From Deltaproteobacteria bacterium (lineage in GTDB: Bacteria; Acidobacteriota; Thermoanaerobaculia; Multivoradales; JAHZIX01): a stretch of DNA of 64,000 nucleotides. The notes beneath the pieces were generated by a model. It was not told where the DNA came from. It worked only from the letters and a program-made list of their open reading frames with translations, and did not search any database. A program made the translations under genes and the position numbers. This document shows, in pieces, positions 27,348 to 36,289 of the stretch; position 1 is the first letter of the stretch; the number at the start of each line of letters is the position of its first letter. The stretch spans positions 186,001-250,000 of the forward strand of contig JAHZIX010000023.1 in the NCBI GenBank assembly GCA_022601195.1, given 5' to 3'.

Positions 27348-27712
27348 GCTGCTTCCTTTCTGCTCTTCTCTTTCCCGAACAGGAGCTGAACGCCCCAGTT
27401 GAAAAGGCCCATGACGATTCCTCCGAGAATAGCTGGTAGGCAGCCGGCGACGGAAAGCTCAGGGAGGAGGGCTGCAGCCAATTGGAGCATCAACCCATTG
27501 ATGATCAGGTAGAAAAAGCCCAAGGTGATGATGATCAGAGGGAATGAGAAAAAAACGGCTATGGGTTTGACGACCAAGTTGATCAAACCGATCACCAAGC
27601 CGGCCAAAAGGATGTAGATGATTCCTTCCGGCTGGTAGTGAATGCCCGGAACTAGATGAGCCGCAGCGAGAAGAGCGACGCCGTTGAGAGCGATGCGCAG
27701 AAATGCTTGCAC
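27344..27712 (-). CDS. Phage holin family IV-type membrane protein (DUF360)
   Basis: 122 residues with four hydrophobic helices and the family pattern LVPGIHYQPEGIIYILLAGLV and IKPIAVFFSFPLIIITLGFFYLIINGLML. These chromosomal proteins share a name with mycobacterial phage holins but usually have no phage context, and none is seen here. Function is unknown. Confidence 0.88.
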   Translation of the reverse strand: MQAFLRIALNGVALLAAAHLVPGIHYQPEGIIYILLAGLVIGLINLVVKPIAVFFSFPLIIITLGFFYLIINGLMLQLAAALLPELSVAGCLPAILGGIVMGLFNWGVQLLFGKEKSRKEAA

Positions 27713-27750
27713 GATAAAGACCTCCCGACCCGTTTTGGGCCCCGCTGAGA

Positions 27751-28341
27751 TTAGTTAGCGTCTCCGCTTCCGTTCGGTGTCCAAGTCGGTAGGGAGGCGG
27801 CCTCGACGCCGACGGATCGCAAGGCGTCTTCCCAAACCTCCTCTGGGCATTCTCCGAAGACGAGCTCTGTCTGAAAAGGAGCGGTCAACCAGTCGTTGCG
27901 TAGGATTTCCTCCATCAGCTGTCCCTCTCCCCAGCCGGAATAGCCGAGAAAAAGTCGGAACTGAGAGGGGATCTGGTCAGCAAGGCGCTCCAGATCTCCG
28001 ATGTGTTGGGTGATGAGGATGCCTGGCGCTAGTTCTGATGCCTCCAAATCCACTGGAGTAGGAGTCTCCGGGTCAGTGGAGCAAAGCACAGATCCGAGCT
28101 GGGGCTGAACCGGGCCGCCGAAGTGGGCCATCGCCTCGGAAGGACCCTGCCAATCTATGTCCATACCTTCAAGAATCTCGGAGATTTGAATTCCTGTAGC
28201 CCTATTGAGAATGAATCCGTAGCTACCCTCGTCATCGTGGTGAACCAAGAGGATGACGCTCTGATGGAAATAAGGGTCGAGAACCTGTGGCATTGCCAAC
28301 AGGAGGAGGGGTGGCTCTAGATCGGAGGTAGGAGAAGACAT
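27751..28341 (-). CDS. yqgE: YqgE/AlgH family protein
   Basis: 196 residues beginning MSSPTSDLEPPLLLLAMPQVLDP, then SVILLVHHDDEGSYGFILNR, GGPVQ, and the FLGYSGWGEGQLMEEI block that define YqgE/AlgH. Its role is uncertain; AlgH was first linked to alginate regulation. The frame is open for another 108 codons upstream, but that stretch has no family similarity and a low-complexity composition, so I placed the start at this ATG; a Shine-Dalgarno is not obvious. It is first in a five-gene minus-strand run. Confidence 0.92.
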   Translation of the reverse strand: MSSPTSDLEPPLLLLAMPQVLDPYFHQSVILLVHHDDEGSYGFILNRATGIQISEILEGMDIDWQGPSEAMAHFGGPVQPQLGSVLCSTDPETPTPVDLEASELAPGILITQHIGDLERLADQIPSQFRLFLGYSGWGEGQLMEEILRNDWLTAPFQTELVFGECPEEVWEDALRSVGVEAASLPTWTPNGSGDAN

Positions 28342-28426
28342 GAGGATCAATAATATCCCGGTTTCTTTGGCAACGGCTACAAGAGGTCTTCTTGCTCTGA
28401 TTCGGTGAGCCTGCCGACGAGCCTCC

Positions 28427-28450
28427 AGAGTTCTTGGCAGAGTTCTTGGC
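28427..28450. repeat. Perfect 12-bp tandem duplication
   Basis: AGAGTTCTTGGC occurs twice head to tail with no mismatch in the yqgE-acnA gap. Probably a small replication-slippage product. Confidence 0.8.
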
Positions 28451-28621
28451 AGCTGTTTGTCACCAGCTTCGTTTCGAGACAGTGTCACTGTCTGTGGTGC
28501 AAGGACTTCAGCTCCTGGGCTAATGCAGGCCTGCTGTGAGTGCGCCGAAGCAGGTCTAGGGGAAAAGGAGGGTACAGATGCCGGTAGATCTGGCATCACA
28601 GTAGAAAGTCGGTGCGAAACT

Positions 28622-28673
28622 ACGGTTAGAGACCATCGGTCTCGGTTCAACCGTGCAAAGGTCACCGCTTTGC
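28622..28673. promoter_or_regulatory. Two consecutive inverted-repeat hairpins
   Basis: Outer arms ACGGTT/AACCGT enclose inner arms GAGACC/GGTCTC. Directly after comes GCAAAG, a 7-base loop and CTTTGC. In RNA these would fold as two adjacent stem-loops about 170-220 bases before the acnA start, or on the other strand upstream of yqgE. Role unknown: operator, leader structure or terminator remnant. Confidence 0.4.
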
Positions 28674-28844
28674 GTTATCTTTTGATTCTTGGCTGAGGCT
28701 TCTTGCCACGGGCCTGCGATGAGCAGGCGAGCGAGAAACCTAGTCTTAGCTGATCCACGATCTTCGTTTCCTGATGCCTGGCTTGCTGGCCGATAATCGG
28801 AGCCCGCCTAGCAGAGGAATTGACCCTTGATAGAGGAGTTCCCC

Positions 28845-29492
28845 ATGAGCAATAGCTTCGGTAGCCACCAAATCCTGGAACTCAATGGCAAGCAATTTCG
28901 GATCGCTCGGCTCGATGCTCTAGAAGACAGAGGCTTCAGTCTCGAGCGTCTTCCCTTCGCCTTGAAGATTCTGCTAGAGAATCTTCTCCGGCGTGAGGAT
29001 GGCGGCGCGGTCACGGTGGATGACATCGAGTCCATAGCTCGGTGGGATTCCCAAGCAAAGCCCTCCCAGGAAATCGCGTTTATGCCAGCTCGGGTCCTCC
29101 TTCAGGACTTTACTGGGGTGCCGGCGGTCGTGGATCTGGCTGCGATGAGGGATGCCATGCTCGACTTGGGGGGAGATCCTCAGAAGATCAACCCCGTCCA
29201 ACCGGCGGAGTTGGTGATCGATCATTCCGTGCAAGTCGACGAATTCGGCAGTGAGGCAGCGTTGCTCCTGAATTCCAAACGGGAATTCGAGCGCAACGAA
29301 GAACGATACGCCTTCCTGCGTTGGGGGCAGACGGCCTTCGATAACTTCAAGGTGGTGCCGCCGGAAACGGGAATCGTGCATCAAGTCAACCTGGAGTACT
29401 TAGCGCGAGTGGTGATGACCGGATCTGGAAGCGATGAGCCTGCCTTTGCCTACCCCGATACCTTGGTCGAACGGATTCCCACACAACGATGA
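28845..29492 (+). CDS. acnA: Aconitate hydratase A, N-terminal part (ends early by frameshift)
   Basis: Encodes the first ~208 residues of an AcnA-type aconitase (citrate to isocitrate, TCA cycle), from [19 protein letters not shown] through [32 protein letters not shown] and [15 protein letters not shown]. It follows GAGGAG 5 bases before the ATG. After AFAYPDTLV the frame goes wrong and stops within seven codons, exactly where the conserved G-T-D-S-H-T-T motif should come. See the frameshift entry and the C-terminal part. Confidence 0.93.
   Translation: MSNSFGSHQILELNGKQFRIARLDALEDRGFSLERLPFALKILLENLLRREDGGAVTVDDIESIARWDSQAKPSQEIAFMPARVLLQDFTGVPAVVDLAAMRDAMLDLGGDPQKINPVQPAELVIDHSVQVDEFGSEAALLLNSKREFERNEERYAFLRWGQTAFDNFKVVPPETGIVHQVNLEYLARVVMTGSGSDEPAFAYPDTLVERIPTQR
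29466..29489 (+). other. acnA: Single-base deletion frameshift in acnA
   Basis: The conserved aconitase motif after DTLV is [14 protein letters not shown]. Here the DNA reads GTC-GA-ACG-GAT-TCC-CAC: one G is missing at about 29469. Restoring one G gives V-G-T-D-S-H-T-T and rejoins both halves into one 922-codon frame. No slippery heptamer precedes the site, so programmed frameshifting is not supported; a sequencing/assembly indel or a real mutation remain. Confidence 0.9.
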
Positions 29493-31612
29493 TCAACGGT
29501 CTGGGAGTTCTAGGCTGGGGAGTGGGTGGCATCGAAGCAGAAGCCGCGATGCTCGGGCAACCGATTTCGATGCTCGTTCCCCAAGTCGTTGGTTTTCGTG
29601 TTCACGGCGCACTGCGCGAAGGAGCTACCGCTACAGATCTCGTGTTACGGGTGACTGAAATGTTGCGCCAGCGGGGAGTCGTCGGTAAATTCGTCGAATT
29701 TTTTGGCCCAGGAATGCCGAGCTTGCCCCTCGCGGACCGGGCGACGATCGCCAATATGGCGCCGGAATACGGAGCCACCTGCGGTATTTTCCCGGTGGAC
29801 GCCAAGACGATCGAGTATTTGGAATTCACGGGTCGCTCGAAAGAGCGCCTTGAGCTGGTAGAGGCCTACTGCCAGGAACAAGGCCTTTACCATTCCGCAT
29901 CGACCCCGGAAGCTACCTACTCAGACACGATGGACTTGGATCTCGCTTCTGTGGAACCGAGCTTGGCCGGTCCAAAACGCCCTCAGGATCGAGTGGCCTT
30001 GAGCGCGGTCAAGGAAAACTTCGCTGGAGTGCTGGCGCAGTTGCCTCCTGCTGCGGCGAAACCGAGTGGCTCTTCGGCGGCCAAGGCGACGGATTCTTCC
30101 GCCGGTGGCCTTGCGGTGTTGACCGCTCCGCCGGTGACCGGCGGTCGGACCCAAGAAGAGCTCGCGAAGGCAGGGGAGGAGTTGCAACATGGTGGTGTGG
30201 TGTTCGCTGCTATCACCAGCTGTACCAATACCTCTAACCCGTCGGTGATGCTGGCGGCTGGCCTCTTGGCAAAGAAGGCCGTGGAGCGTGGTCTCGAGAC
30301 GAAGCCCTGGGTCAAGACATCCTTGGCTCCCGGATCGAAGGTGGTGACCGACTACTTGGGAAAAAGTGGTCTCACCAAGTACTTGGATCTCCTCAAGTTC
30401 AATCTGGTGGGCTATGGATGCACGACCTGCATTGGCAACAGTGGTCCCCTGCCACGGGAGATCTCTCAGGCTATCGCGGAACGGAATCTGGCCACCGTGT
30501 CCGTGTTGAGCGGTAACCGAAACTTCGAAGGTCGGATCAGCTCAGAAGTGCGAGGCAACTACTTGGCTTCCCCTCCTCTGGTGGTCGCTTTTGCCCTCGC
30601 TGGCCGGATCGATATTGACCTCTACACGGAGCCGCTGGGGCAGGATAAGGATGGGCAGCCGGTCTTTCTGCGAGATATTTGGCCGTCCCAAGAAGAGATT
30701 CGTCAGACTTTGGAGGAAGCCCTCGAGTCCGAAATGTTCGTTCGCCAGTACAGCGAGGTCTACGCGGGAGACGAGCGGTGGCGGGCGCTTCCCATTCCAG
30801 AGGGGGCGACCTACGATTGGCAGGAGGCTTCTACTTACGTGAAGCTGCCACCTTTTTTCGTGGGCATGTCACCAGCCCCTGAAGACGTCGAGGATATCCA
30901 TGGAGCCCGCGCCCTGGCTGTGCTGGGCGACAGCATTACCACGGATCACATATCCCCGGCTGGAGCCATCAAGGCGAATCAACCTGCTGGGAAGTACTTG
31001 GTCGAGCGAGGCGTCTCCCCTCGGGACTTCAATTCCTACGGCTCTCGCCGTGGCAACCACGAGGTGATGATGCGGGGTACCTTTGCCAATGTGCGGTTGC
31101 GAAATCGCCTGGTACCGGAGATCGAAGGCGGATACACCCTTCACCTTCCGGACGGTGAGCCTCTTTCTATCTTTGATGCTGCCATGAAATACCAGGAAGA
31201 GCAGGTTCCCCTGATCATTCTAGCGGGGAAGGAGTATGGCACTGGTTCTTCGAGAGACTGGGCAGCAAAGGGACCGCGCCTACTGGGAGTGCAGGCCGTG
31301 ATCGCTGGAAGCTACGAACGGATTCATCGCAGCAATTTGGTCGGCATGGGTGTCATGCCTCTGGAATTCAAGGATGGCGATTCGGCGGAGAGTCTAGGCC
31401 TGTCCGGGCACGAGGTCTTCGACATCGTTGGATTGACCGATGCCCTCGGTGGGCGACCGGGAGGGCAGACCGTTCGAGTCCGGGCAACGGGCGCTGACGA
31501 CGGCACCACCGAATTCGAAGTGATAGTGAGGATCGATACCCCTCAGGAGGTGCTCTATTACCAGAACGGGGGCATCTTGCACTATGTTCTCCGACAACTG
31601 GCGGCTGACTGA
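29489..31612 (+). CDS. acnA: Aconitate hydratase A, C-terminal part (out of frame with N-terminal part)
   Basis: Continues the aconitase from [21 protein letters not shown] to the end. The iron-sulphur ligands are present in [11 protein letters not shown] and [11 protein letters not shown], and the active-site blocks [12 protein letters not shown] and [14 protein letters not shown] are intact. A Ser/Ala-rich insertion of about 30 residues precedes the SCTNTSN motif. This frame has no Shine-Dalgarno at its first ATG, so it is not likely an independent gene. Everything apart from the junction looks under normal selection. Confidence 0.93.
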   Translation: MINGLGVLGWGVGGIEAEAAMLGQPISMLVPQVVGFRVHGALREGATATDLVLRVTEMLRQRGVVGKFVEFFGPGMPSLPLADRATIANMAPEYGATCGIFPVDAKTIEYLEFTGRSKERLELVEAYCQEQGLYHSASTPEATYSDTMDLDLASVEPSLAGPKRPQDRVALSAVKENFAGVLAQLPPAAAKPSGSSAAKATDSSAGGLAVLTAPPVTGGRTQEELAKAGEELQHGGVVFAAITSCTNTSNPSVMLAAGLLAKKAVERGLETKPWVKTSLAPGSKVVTDYLGKSGLTKYLDLLKFNLVGYGCTTCIGNSGPLPREISQAIAERNLATVSVLSGNRNFEGRISSEVRGNYLASPPLVVAFALAGRIDIDLYTEPLGQDKDGQPVFLRDIWPSQEEIRQTLEEALESEMFVRQYSEVYAGDERWRALPIPEGATYDWQEASTYVKLPPFFVGMSPAPEDVEDIHGARALAVLGDSITTDHISPAGAIKANQPAGKYLVERGVSPRDFNSYGSRRGNHEVMMRGTFANVRLRNRLVPEIEGGYTLHLPDGEPLSIFDAAMKYQEEQVPLIILAGKEYGTGSSRDWAAKGPRLLGVQAVIAGSYERIHRSNLVGMGVMPLEFKDGDSAESLGLSGHEVFDIVGLTDALGGRPGGQTVRVRATGADDGTTEFEVIVRIDTPQEVLYYQNGGILHYVLRQLAAD

Positions 31613-31624
31613 GTCGCTCAATAG

Positions 31625-31660
31625 AAAAAACCCCAAGCTCAGGAGGGACCCAGCTCGGGG
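31625..31660 (-). terminator. Intrinsic-terminator-like hairpin, minus-strand orientation
   Basis: CCCCAAGCT and AGCTCGGGG form a 9-bp stem with one mismatch and a 12-base loop. The T run (six A on the plus strand) follows only when read on the minus strand. It lies between acnA and queD, both on the plus strand, so it points against the flanking genes; on the plus strand it is just a strong hairpin after acnA. Confidence 0.55.
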
Positions 31661-31810
31661 GGGAGGAGAGGGAGTTGGAGAAGATTTGTGACGTAGTCTT
31701 TCGACTCTAGGGCAGTGCCAACTCCCAAGCGAGCTGCCTCGTCAGCTGTTCTAACAGTCCTAGACCGGGAGAGATTCCCGGATGGGTTCAAAAAGAATTA
31801 GAGATCTTCT

Positions 31811-32203
31811 ATGTATACTGTTTTCAAAGACTTCAGCTTCTCTGCTGCGCATCAGGTCCGAGGGCATACCGGAGGTTGTCAGAACCTCCACGGTCACAAC
31901 TACCGGGTCCGAGTTCATGTCTCAGCGCAACAGCTAGATCCTCTAGGCATGGTGTTGGACTTTTCTGAGCTAAAGGCTGCGGTGTCAGAGATCGCTGGAC
32001 CTTTCGACCATAGCGTGATCAACGATCATCCTCCTTTCGACAAGATCAACCCCACCGCGGAGTTATTGAGCGGTTATATCTTCGAACAGCTTGAGCTTCG
32101 TCTGGCAGCCGGAGAGCTCGGAGGGGCTAGAGTTCGTCTGCGTCGGGTCGACGTCTGGGAGAGTGATAGCTCCTGCGCTAGTTTCGAAGCAGCCACGCCA
32201 TGA
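31811..32203 (+). CDS. queD: 6-carboxy-5,6,7,8-tetrahydropterin synthase
   Basis: Converts dihydroneopterin triphosphate to 6-carboxytetrahydropterin in queuosine (7-deazaguanine) synthesis. 130 residues with zinc ligands H14 (FSAAHQV), H27 and H29 (NLHGHNY), catalytic Cys23 and the FDHSVIND segment. The typical fold length is kept. The start lacks a strong Shine-Dalgarno. queE overlaps its stop by 4 bases; queC and queF are not in the window. Confidence 0.95.
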   Translation: MYTVFKDFSFSAAHQVRGHTGGCQNLHGHNYRVRVHVSAQQLDPLGMVLDFSELKAAVSEIAGPFDHSVINDHPPFDKINPTAELLSGYIFEQLELRLAAGELGGARVRLRRVDVWESDSSCASFEAATP

Positions 32204-32913
32204 GCCTCGACCGGGTCGCGAGTGGGGCTCCGTCAGCAAAGAAAACGCCATCAGTGCTCCGCCTGCCGGTCCACCAACGGCTCAAAGTCAACGAGATCTT
32301 CTACTCCATCCAGGGCGAGTCGACCTTCGCTGGGTTGCCCTGTGTTTTGGTGAGACTCACCGGGTGCCAAATGCGGTGCTCCTGGTGCGATACGCCTTAC
32401 TCGTTTTATGAGGGGGAATGGCAGTCTCTCGACCAGATCTTGACGACAGTGGCTGCTTTCAACTGCCCCCTTGTCGAGCTCACCGGTGGTGAGCCTTTGT
32501 TGCAACCGGGAGCCGAAACCTTGCTGACCACTTTGTGCGATGCCGGCTACCGAGTCCTTCTGGAAACGGGAGGTGGGCTCGATATTTCCCGAGTTGATCC
32601 CAGGGTTCATCGCATCGTTGACGTGAAGTGTCCCGGCAGTGGTGAGATGGAGAATAACCACTGGCCCAATCTCGATCACCTGTCCGACCGAGATGAGCTG
32701 AAATTCGTCGTGGCGGATCGTCGAGACTATGAGTGGGCTCGGGATTTGGTGTCAGGAAGGCCATTGGGGTGCAGCGCCATTCACTTCTCTCCGGTGCACG
32801 GTAGTGTCGAAGCAACGGAGCTCGCTGAATGGGTGTTAGAAGATCAGTTGCCGGTTCGGGTGCAGCTGCAGCTGCACAAATTCCTGTGGGGAGCGGAAAC
32901 TCGCGGGGTATGA
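32200..32913 (+). CDS. queE: 7-carboxy-7-deazaguanine synthase
   Basis: Radical SAM enzyme acting after QueD to form 7-carboxy-7-deazaguanine. The cluster motif C56-x3-C60-x2-C63 (CQMRCSWC) is present, after the VNEIFYSIQGES start and before VELTGGEPLLQ. About 25 residues precede the usual start. 237 residues; the fold continues to the HKFLWG end typical of the family. Coupled to queD by ATGA. Confidence 0.95.
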   Translation: MSLDRVASGAPSAKKTPSVLRLPVHQRLKVNEIFYSIQGESTFAGLPCVLVRLTGCQMRCSWCDTPYSFYEGEWQSLDQILTTVAAFNCPLVELTGGEPLLQPGAETLLTTLCDAGYRVLLETGGGLDISRVDPRVHRIVDVKCPGSGEMENNHWPNLDHLSDRDELKFVVADRRDYEWARDLVSGRPLGCSAIHFSPVHGSVEATELAEWVLEDQLPVRVQLQLHKFLWGAETRGV

Positions 32914-33175
32914 TCGGGCCCTGACTATCTGAAGCCTAGCGACTGCGGAGAGACCACTTCTTGGGATTACGAGAGAAATCTTGCTATCGCGGTGGCTACC
33001 GAGGTTGAGTCGGTCTCGAAGCCGACGACTGAGAGGGCTAGGGCGCTGAGCACGAAATTCCAGGAGTCAGGGATCCATTGGTCCTAAGCTGAGAGGGATA
33101 CCGAGTTCTCGACCGGGGCCGTTGGCTGGGCTGAGTCAGTCAGTTCAGGGGTTTGTAAATGAGTAGAAAAAGGGA

Positions 33176-34420
33176 ATGGGTGAGATGACTACGACTCCTT
33201 CTTTAGACGATCTGAGAATAGATCGGGATGAGGCGAATGGAGGAGGTCGGCGTCGTTGGCCGATCGTTGTTGTCTTGTTGCTATTTCTCGTCGGCGGCAG
33301 CCTTGTGCTCTGGCGTTGGTTGGCACCGGGAACGGCTTCGGTGGGAGTCGCTCAGGCTCGGCAAGTCGCGACGGGCACCGCCGCAGGAGCGGTGCTCGAC
33401 GCCTCCGGCTACGTTACGGCCCGAAGGCGAGCTACGGTTTCATCGAAGATTACTGCCCGAGTCGTTGAGGTATTCGTAGAGGAGGGAATGAGGATCGAGA
33501 ATGGGCAAGTGCTAGCTCGCCTCGATGACTCTTCCGAAGTTCGGCGACTGGCCCTGAGTGAAGCGGAGCTAGGAGCGGCTCGCAAAGCGGTGGTGGAAAC
33601 GGGCGTGCTTTTGGCAGAGTCAGATCTTCAACTGGGGAGGGTGAGGAGTCTGGCCTCGGCGGGCGTGAGCACGAGCTCGGACCTGGATGCGGCGGTAGCC
33701 CGGGTGGATTCCCTGCAGGCCAGGAAGGAGTTCGAAGAGCAGCAAGTCGAGGTGGCTCGGCGACGATTGGCTCTGAGTCGACAGAACTTGGAAGATACCG
33801 TGGTCCGGGCCCCCTTTTCCGGTGTCGCGATCTCTAAGGATGCCCAACCTGGCGAGATGATCTCTCCGGTCTCCGCTGGCGGAGGGTTTACCCGCACCGG
33901 CATTTGCACGCTGGTCGATATGACTTCTTTGGAGATCGAGGTCGATGTCAACGAGGCGTATATCAATCGCGTCGAGCCGGGGCAGTCGGTTCAGGCGACC
34001 TTGGATGCCTATCCGGACTGGAAGATCCCGGCAGCGGTCATCACTACCGTACCGGCTGCAGATCGGCAGAAGGCGACCATGACCGTGAGAATCGGCTTTG
34101 AAGAGTTAGATCCCCGGATCCTTCCTGATATGGGAGTCAAGGTTTCTTTTCTAGACGAAGAGATTCGCCAGCAGGCGGCAAGCCGTCCGGCCAGTCGGCC
34201 CGTAGTTTTGGCTCCGCAAGCTGCTGTGCGTAGAGATGGCAACCAGGACATCTTGTTGGTGGTTGCCGGCGACTTGGTGGAGCGACGAGCGATTCAGATT
34301 GGTGGGCGCCAGGGGAAAGACGTAGAAATCTTGGCGGGTCTGTCAGCGGGGGAACGAGTCGTCGTAGAGGGGCCAGAGAGCCTATCCGATGGCGATCGGG
34401 TCAAGGTGGTCGAGCCCTGA
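33176..34420 (+). CDS. HlyD/MFP-type periplasmic adaptor subunit
   Basis: 414 residues: a short cytoplasmic N-terminus, one membrane span at about 28-50 (WPIVVVLLLFLVGGSLVLW), a barrel-sandwich hybrid (VSSKITARVVEVFVEEGMRIENGQVLARLDD), a coiled-coil hairpin, and a beta-barrel with the closing GDRVKVVEP. An MacA/HlyD-like adaptor for a tripartite exporter. The start could be this ATG or one three codons later. The next three genes supply the ATPase and two permeases. Cargo is unknown. Confidence 0.92.
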   Translation: MGEMTTTPSLDDLRIDRDEANGGGRRRWPIVVVLLLFLVGGSLVLWRWLAPGTASVGVAQARQVATGTAAGAVLDASGYVTARRRATVSSKITARVVEVFVEEGMRIENGQVLARLDDSSEVRRLALSEAELGAARKAVVETGVLLAESDLQLGRVRSLASAGVSTSSDLDAAVARVDSLQARKEFEEQQVEVARRRLALSRQNLEDTVVRAPFSGVAISKDAQPGEMISPVSAGGGFTRTGICTLVDMTSLEIEVDVNEAYINRVEPGQSVQATLDAYPDWKIPAAVITTVPAADRQKATMTVRIGFEELDPRILPDMGVKVSFLDEEIRQQAASRPASRPVVLAPQAAVRRDGNQDILLVVAGDLVERRAIQIGGRQGKDVEILAGLSAGERVVVEGPESLSDGDRVKVVEP

Positions 34421-34436
34421 AATGGAAGGAGAGAAC

Positions 34437-35132
34437 ATGGCGAGTGGAGAGGCTCTGGTTCGCGTACAGAACGTTCATAAGGTTTACCATCGAGGAAACG
34501 AGCGCATCGATGTGCTTCGGGATCTCGACGTCAACGTTGGCAAGGGCGAGTTTCTGGCGTTGATGGGGCCCTCCGGGTCCGGGAAATCGACACTCCTGAA
34601 CATTATTGGAGGGCTCGACCGGCCCACAGAGGGTGGGGTCGAAGTCGGGGAGCGCCGTATCGACCGCCTCAACGATGGCCAGCTTGCGAGTTGGCGAGCC
34701 CGTCACGTCGGCTTCGTATTTCAGTTCTATAACCTCATGCCGGTGCTCACGGCGGAGAGAAACGTCGAATTGCCTCTTCTGCTCACCAATCTGTCCCGGG
34801 CCAAGCGCAAGAAGCAGGTAGAAACGGCCCTGGCCCTGGTGGGCCTGTCCGACCGGGCGAAACACTATCCCCGGCAACTTTCAGGTGGTCAGGAACAACG
34901 GGTAGGAGTAGCCCGAGCCATCGTCACGGATCCGACACTGCTGCTTTGTGATGAGCCCACGGGAGATCTCGACCGCAAAAGTGGGGATGAGATCCTGGAT
35001 CTGTTGGAGGGCTTGAACCAGCAGCATGGCAAGACCATCATCATGGTCACTCATGATCCTCTCGCGGCAGCTCGAGCCACCCGAGTCCTTCACTTGGACA
35101 AAGGACAGCTGAGCTCGGAGGCAGCTGCGTGA
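34437..35132 (+). CDS. ABC transporter ATP-binding protein (LolD/MacB type)
   Basis: 231 residues: Walker A GPSGSGKST, Q-loop FQFYNLMPVL, signature LSGGQEQRVGVARA, Walker B LLLCDEPTGDLD and switch His in VTHDP. The Glu in the signature (usually Gln) and Gly-Val are small deviations. AAGGAGAG precedes the ATG. The upstream frame belongs to the adaptor gene. Couples to the FtsX-like permease by a GTGA overlap. Confidence 0.94.
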   Translation: MASGEALVRVQNVHKVYHRGNERIDVLRDLDVNVGKGEFLALMGPSGSGKSTLLNIIGGLDRPTEGGVEVGERRIDRLNDGQLASWRARHVGFVFQFYNLMPVLTAERNVELPLLLTNLSRAKRKKQVETALALVGLSDRAKHYPRQLSGGQEQRVGVARAIVTDPTLLLCDEPTGDLDRKSGDEILDLLEGLNQQHGKTIIMVTHDPLAAARATRVLHLDKGQLSSEAAA

Positions 35133-36286
35133 AGTACCTCCACTTGGTTTGGGCGAACCTGCGCCGCCGCCGCCTCCGCAGTCTTCTGACTGTGCTGTCG
35201 ATTCTGGTGGCCTTCATCCTTTACGGCTTGCTGTCAGCGACCAATAAGGGGTTCAATGCCGGTGTCGACTTGGCCGGAAACGATCGTTTGGTGACCATTC
35301 ACAAAGTCTCCCTGATTCAGCCGTTGCCGGTCTCCTACCAAAGCCGAATCGAGACCCTCGAGGGAGTCGATGCCGTGACCTATTCCAATTGGTTCGGCGG
35401 CATCTACCAAGATCCGAAGAATTTCTTCCCGCAGATGGCTGTCGATCCCGCCCCCTTCCTGGATCTCTATCCGGAGTACGTCCTTTCCCCGGAAGAGCTC
35501 GAGGCCTGGAAGGCCGACCGGACCGGGGCTGTCGTCGGTCGCGCACTGGCCGAGAAGTTCGGTTGGAAGGTGGGAGACCGGATTCCGATCCAGGGAACCA
35601 TCTATCGCAACCAAGAAACCGGCGGTCTGTGGGAGTTCAATCTCGTTGGTCTCTATGAGGCGGGGACCAAAGATGCGGACGAGACCCAGTTCCTGTTTCG
35701 CTATGACTATTTGAACGAGGGCATGGGAGGCAGTCTCGGCGTTGTCGGTTGGTACATCGTCCGCATCGCCGATCCAGACCAGGCGCCACAGATTGCCGAA
35801 GCCATCGACTCGACCTTCGCTAACTCACCTGCGGAGACCAAGACGACGACAGAGAAGGCCTTCGGTCAGGCCTTCGCTCAGCAGGTCGGCAACACTGCTG
35901 CGATCATTCGGGCCGTGCTCGCCGCGGTTTTCTTCACCATTTTGTTGGTTGTCGGCAATACCATGGCGCAGTCCGTGCGGGAGCGGACCAACGAGCTCGC
36001 TGTGCTCAAGGCCATGGGCTTTTCCAATGGCAGAGTGATGGCTTTGGTGCTCGCCGAGTCTTGCCTTCTCGCTTTGGTCGGTGGTGCCTTGGGGCTCTTG
36101 GTGGCGGCCATCCTCATCCAGCCGGTGGGCAAAGCCTTGTCCGGCTTTCTTCCCGTCTTCTATATGCCACCCAAGGATATGGCGATCGGCATTGCCATTG
36201 TCTTATTGCTGGGCTTGGTCACTGGTGTCCCGCCAGCGCTGCAGGCGATGCGGTTGCAAGTGGCAGACGCACTGAGGAGGGCCTGA
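35129..36286 (+). CDS. FtsX-like ABC permease, first
   Basis: 385 residues: N-terminal span (LRSLLTVLSILVAFILYGLLSA), a ~200-residue MacB-like periplasmic domain (EGVDAVTYSNWFGGIYQD...), then three membrane helices with the FtsX-domain sequence AVLKAMGFSNGRVMALVLAESCLLALVGG. Together with the second permease it should form the membrane part of an export or lipoprotein-type ABC system. Start is a GTG coupled to the ATPase. Confidence 0.93.
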   Translation: MKYLHLVWANLRRRRLRSLLTVLSILVAFILYGLLSATNKGFNAGVDLAGNDRLVTIHKVSLIQPLPVSYQSRIETLEGVDAVTYSNWFGGIYQDPKNFFPQMAVDPAPFLDLYPEYVLSPEELEAWKADRTGAVVGRALAEKFGWKVGDRIPIQGTIYRNQETGGLWEFNLVGLYEAGTKDADETQFLFRYDYLNEGMGGSLGVVGWYIVRIADPDQAPQIAEAIDSTFANSPAETKTTTEKAFGQAFAQQVGNTAAIIRAVLAAVFFTILLVVGNTMAQSVRERTNELAVLKAMGFSNGRVMALVLAESCLLALVGGALGLLVAAILIQPVGKALSGFLPVFYMPPKDMAIGIAIVLLLGLVTGVPPALQAMRLQVADALRRA

Positions 36287-36289
36287 GTC

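Larger units (their letters stand above)
28342..28844. other. 503-base non-coding gap between yqgE and the aconitase gene
   Basis: No convincing gene. It holds a perfect 12-base tandem duplication at 28427-28450 (AGAGTTCTTGGC twice) and two successive hairpins at 28622-28673, described separately. A GATAAT -10-like box at 28792-28797 has only a weak -35 partner. This is presumably the divergent promoter region for yqgE and acnA. Confidence 0.6.

Noticed and set aside
28342..28665. N-terminal extension of yqgE
   Set aside because: No YqgE similarity and biased composition; typical length is reached from the internal ATG.
28620..28670. GGTTCAA resembling a tRNA T-loop
   Set aside because: Flanking bases do not pair as a T-stem, and there are no acceptor or anticodon arms.
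29460..29490. Programmed ribosomal frameshift in acnA
   Set aside because: No X-XXY-YYZ slippery site or suitable downstream stem is seen; a simple base deletion explains it better.
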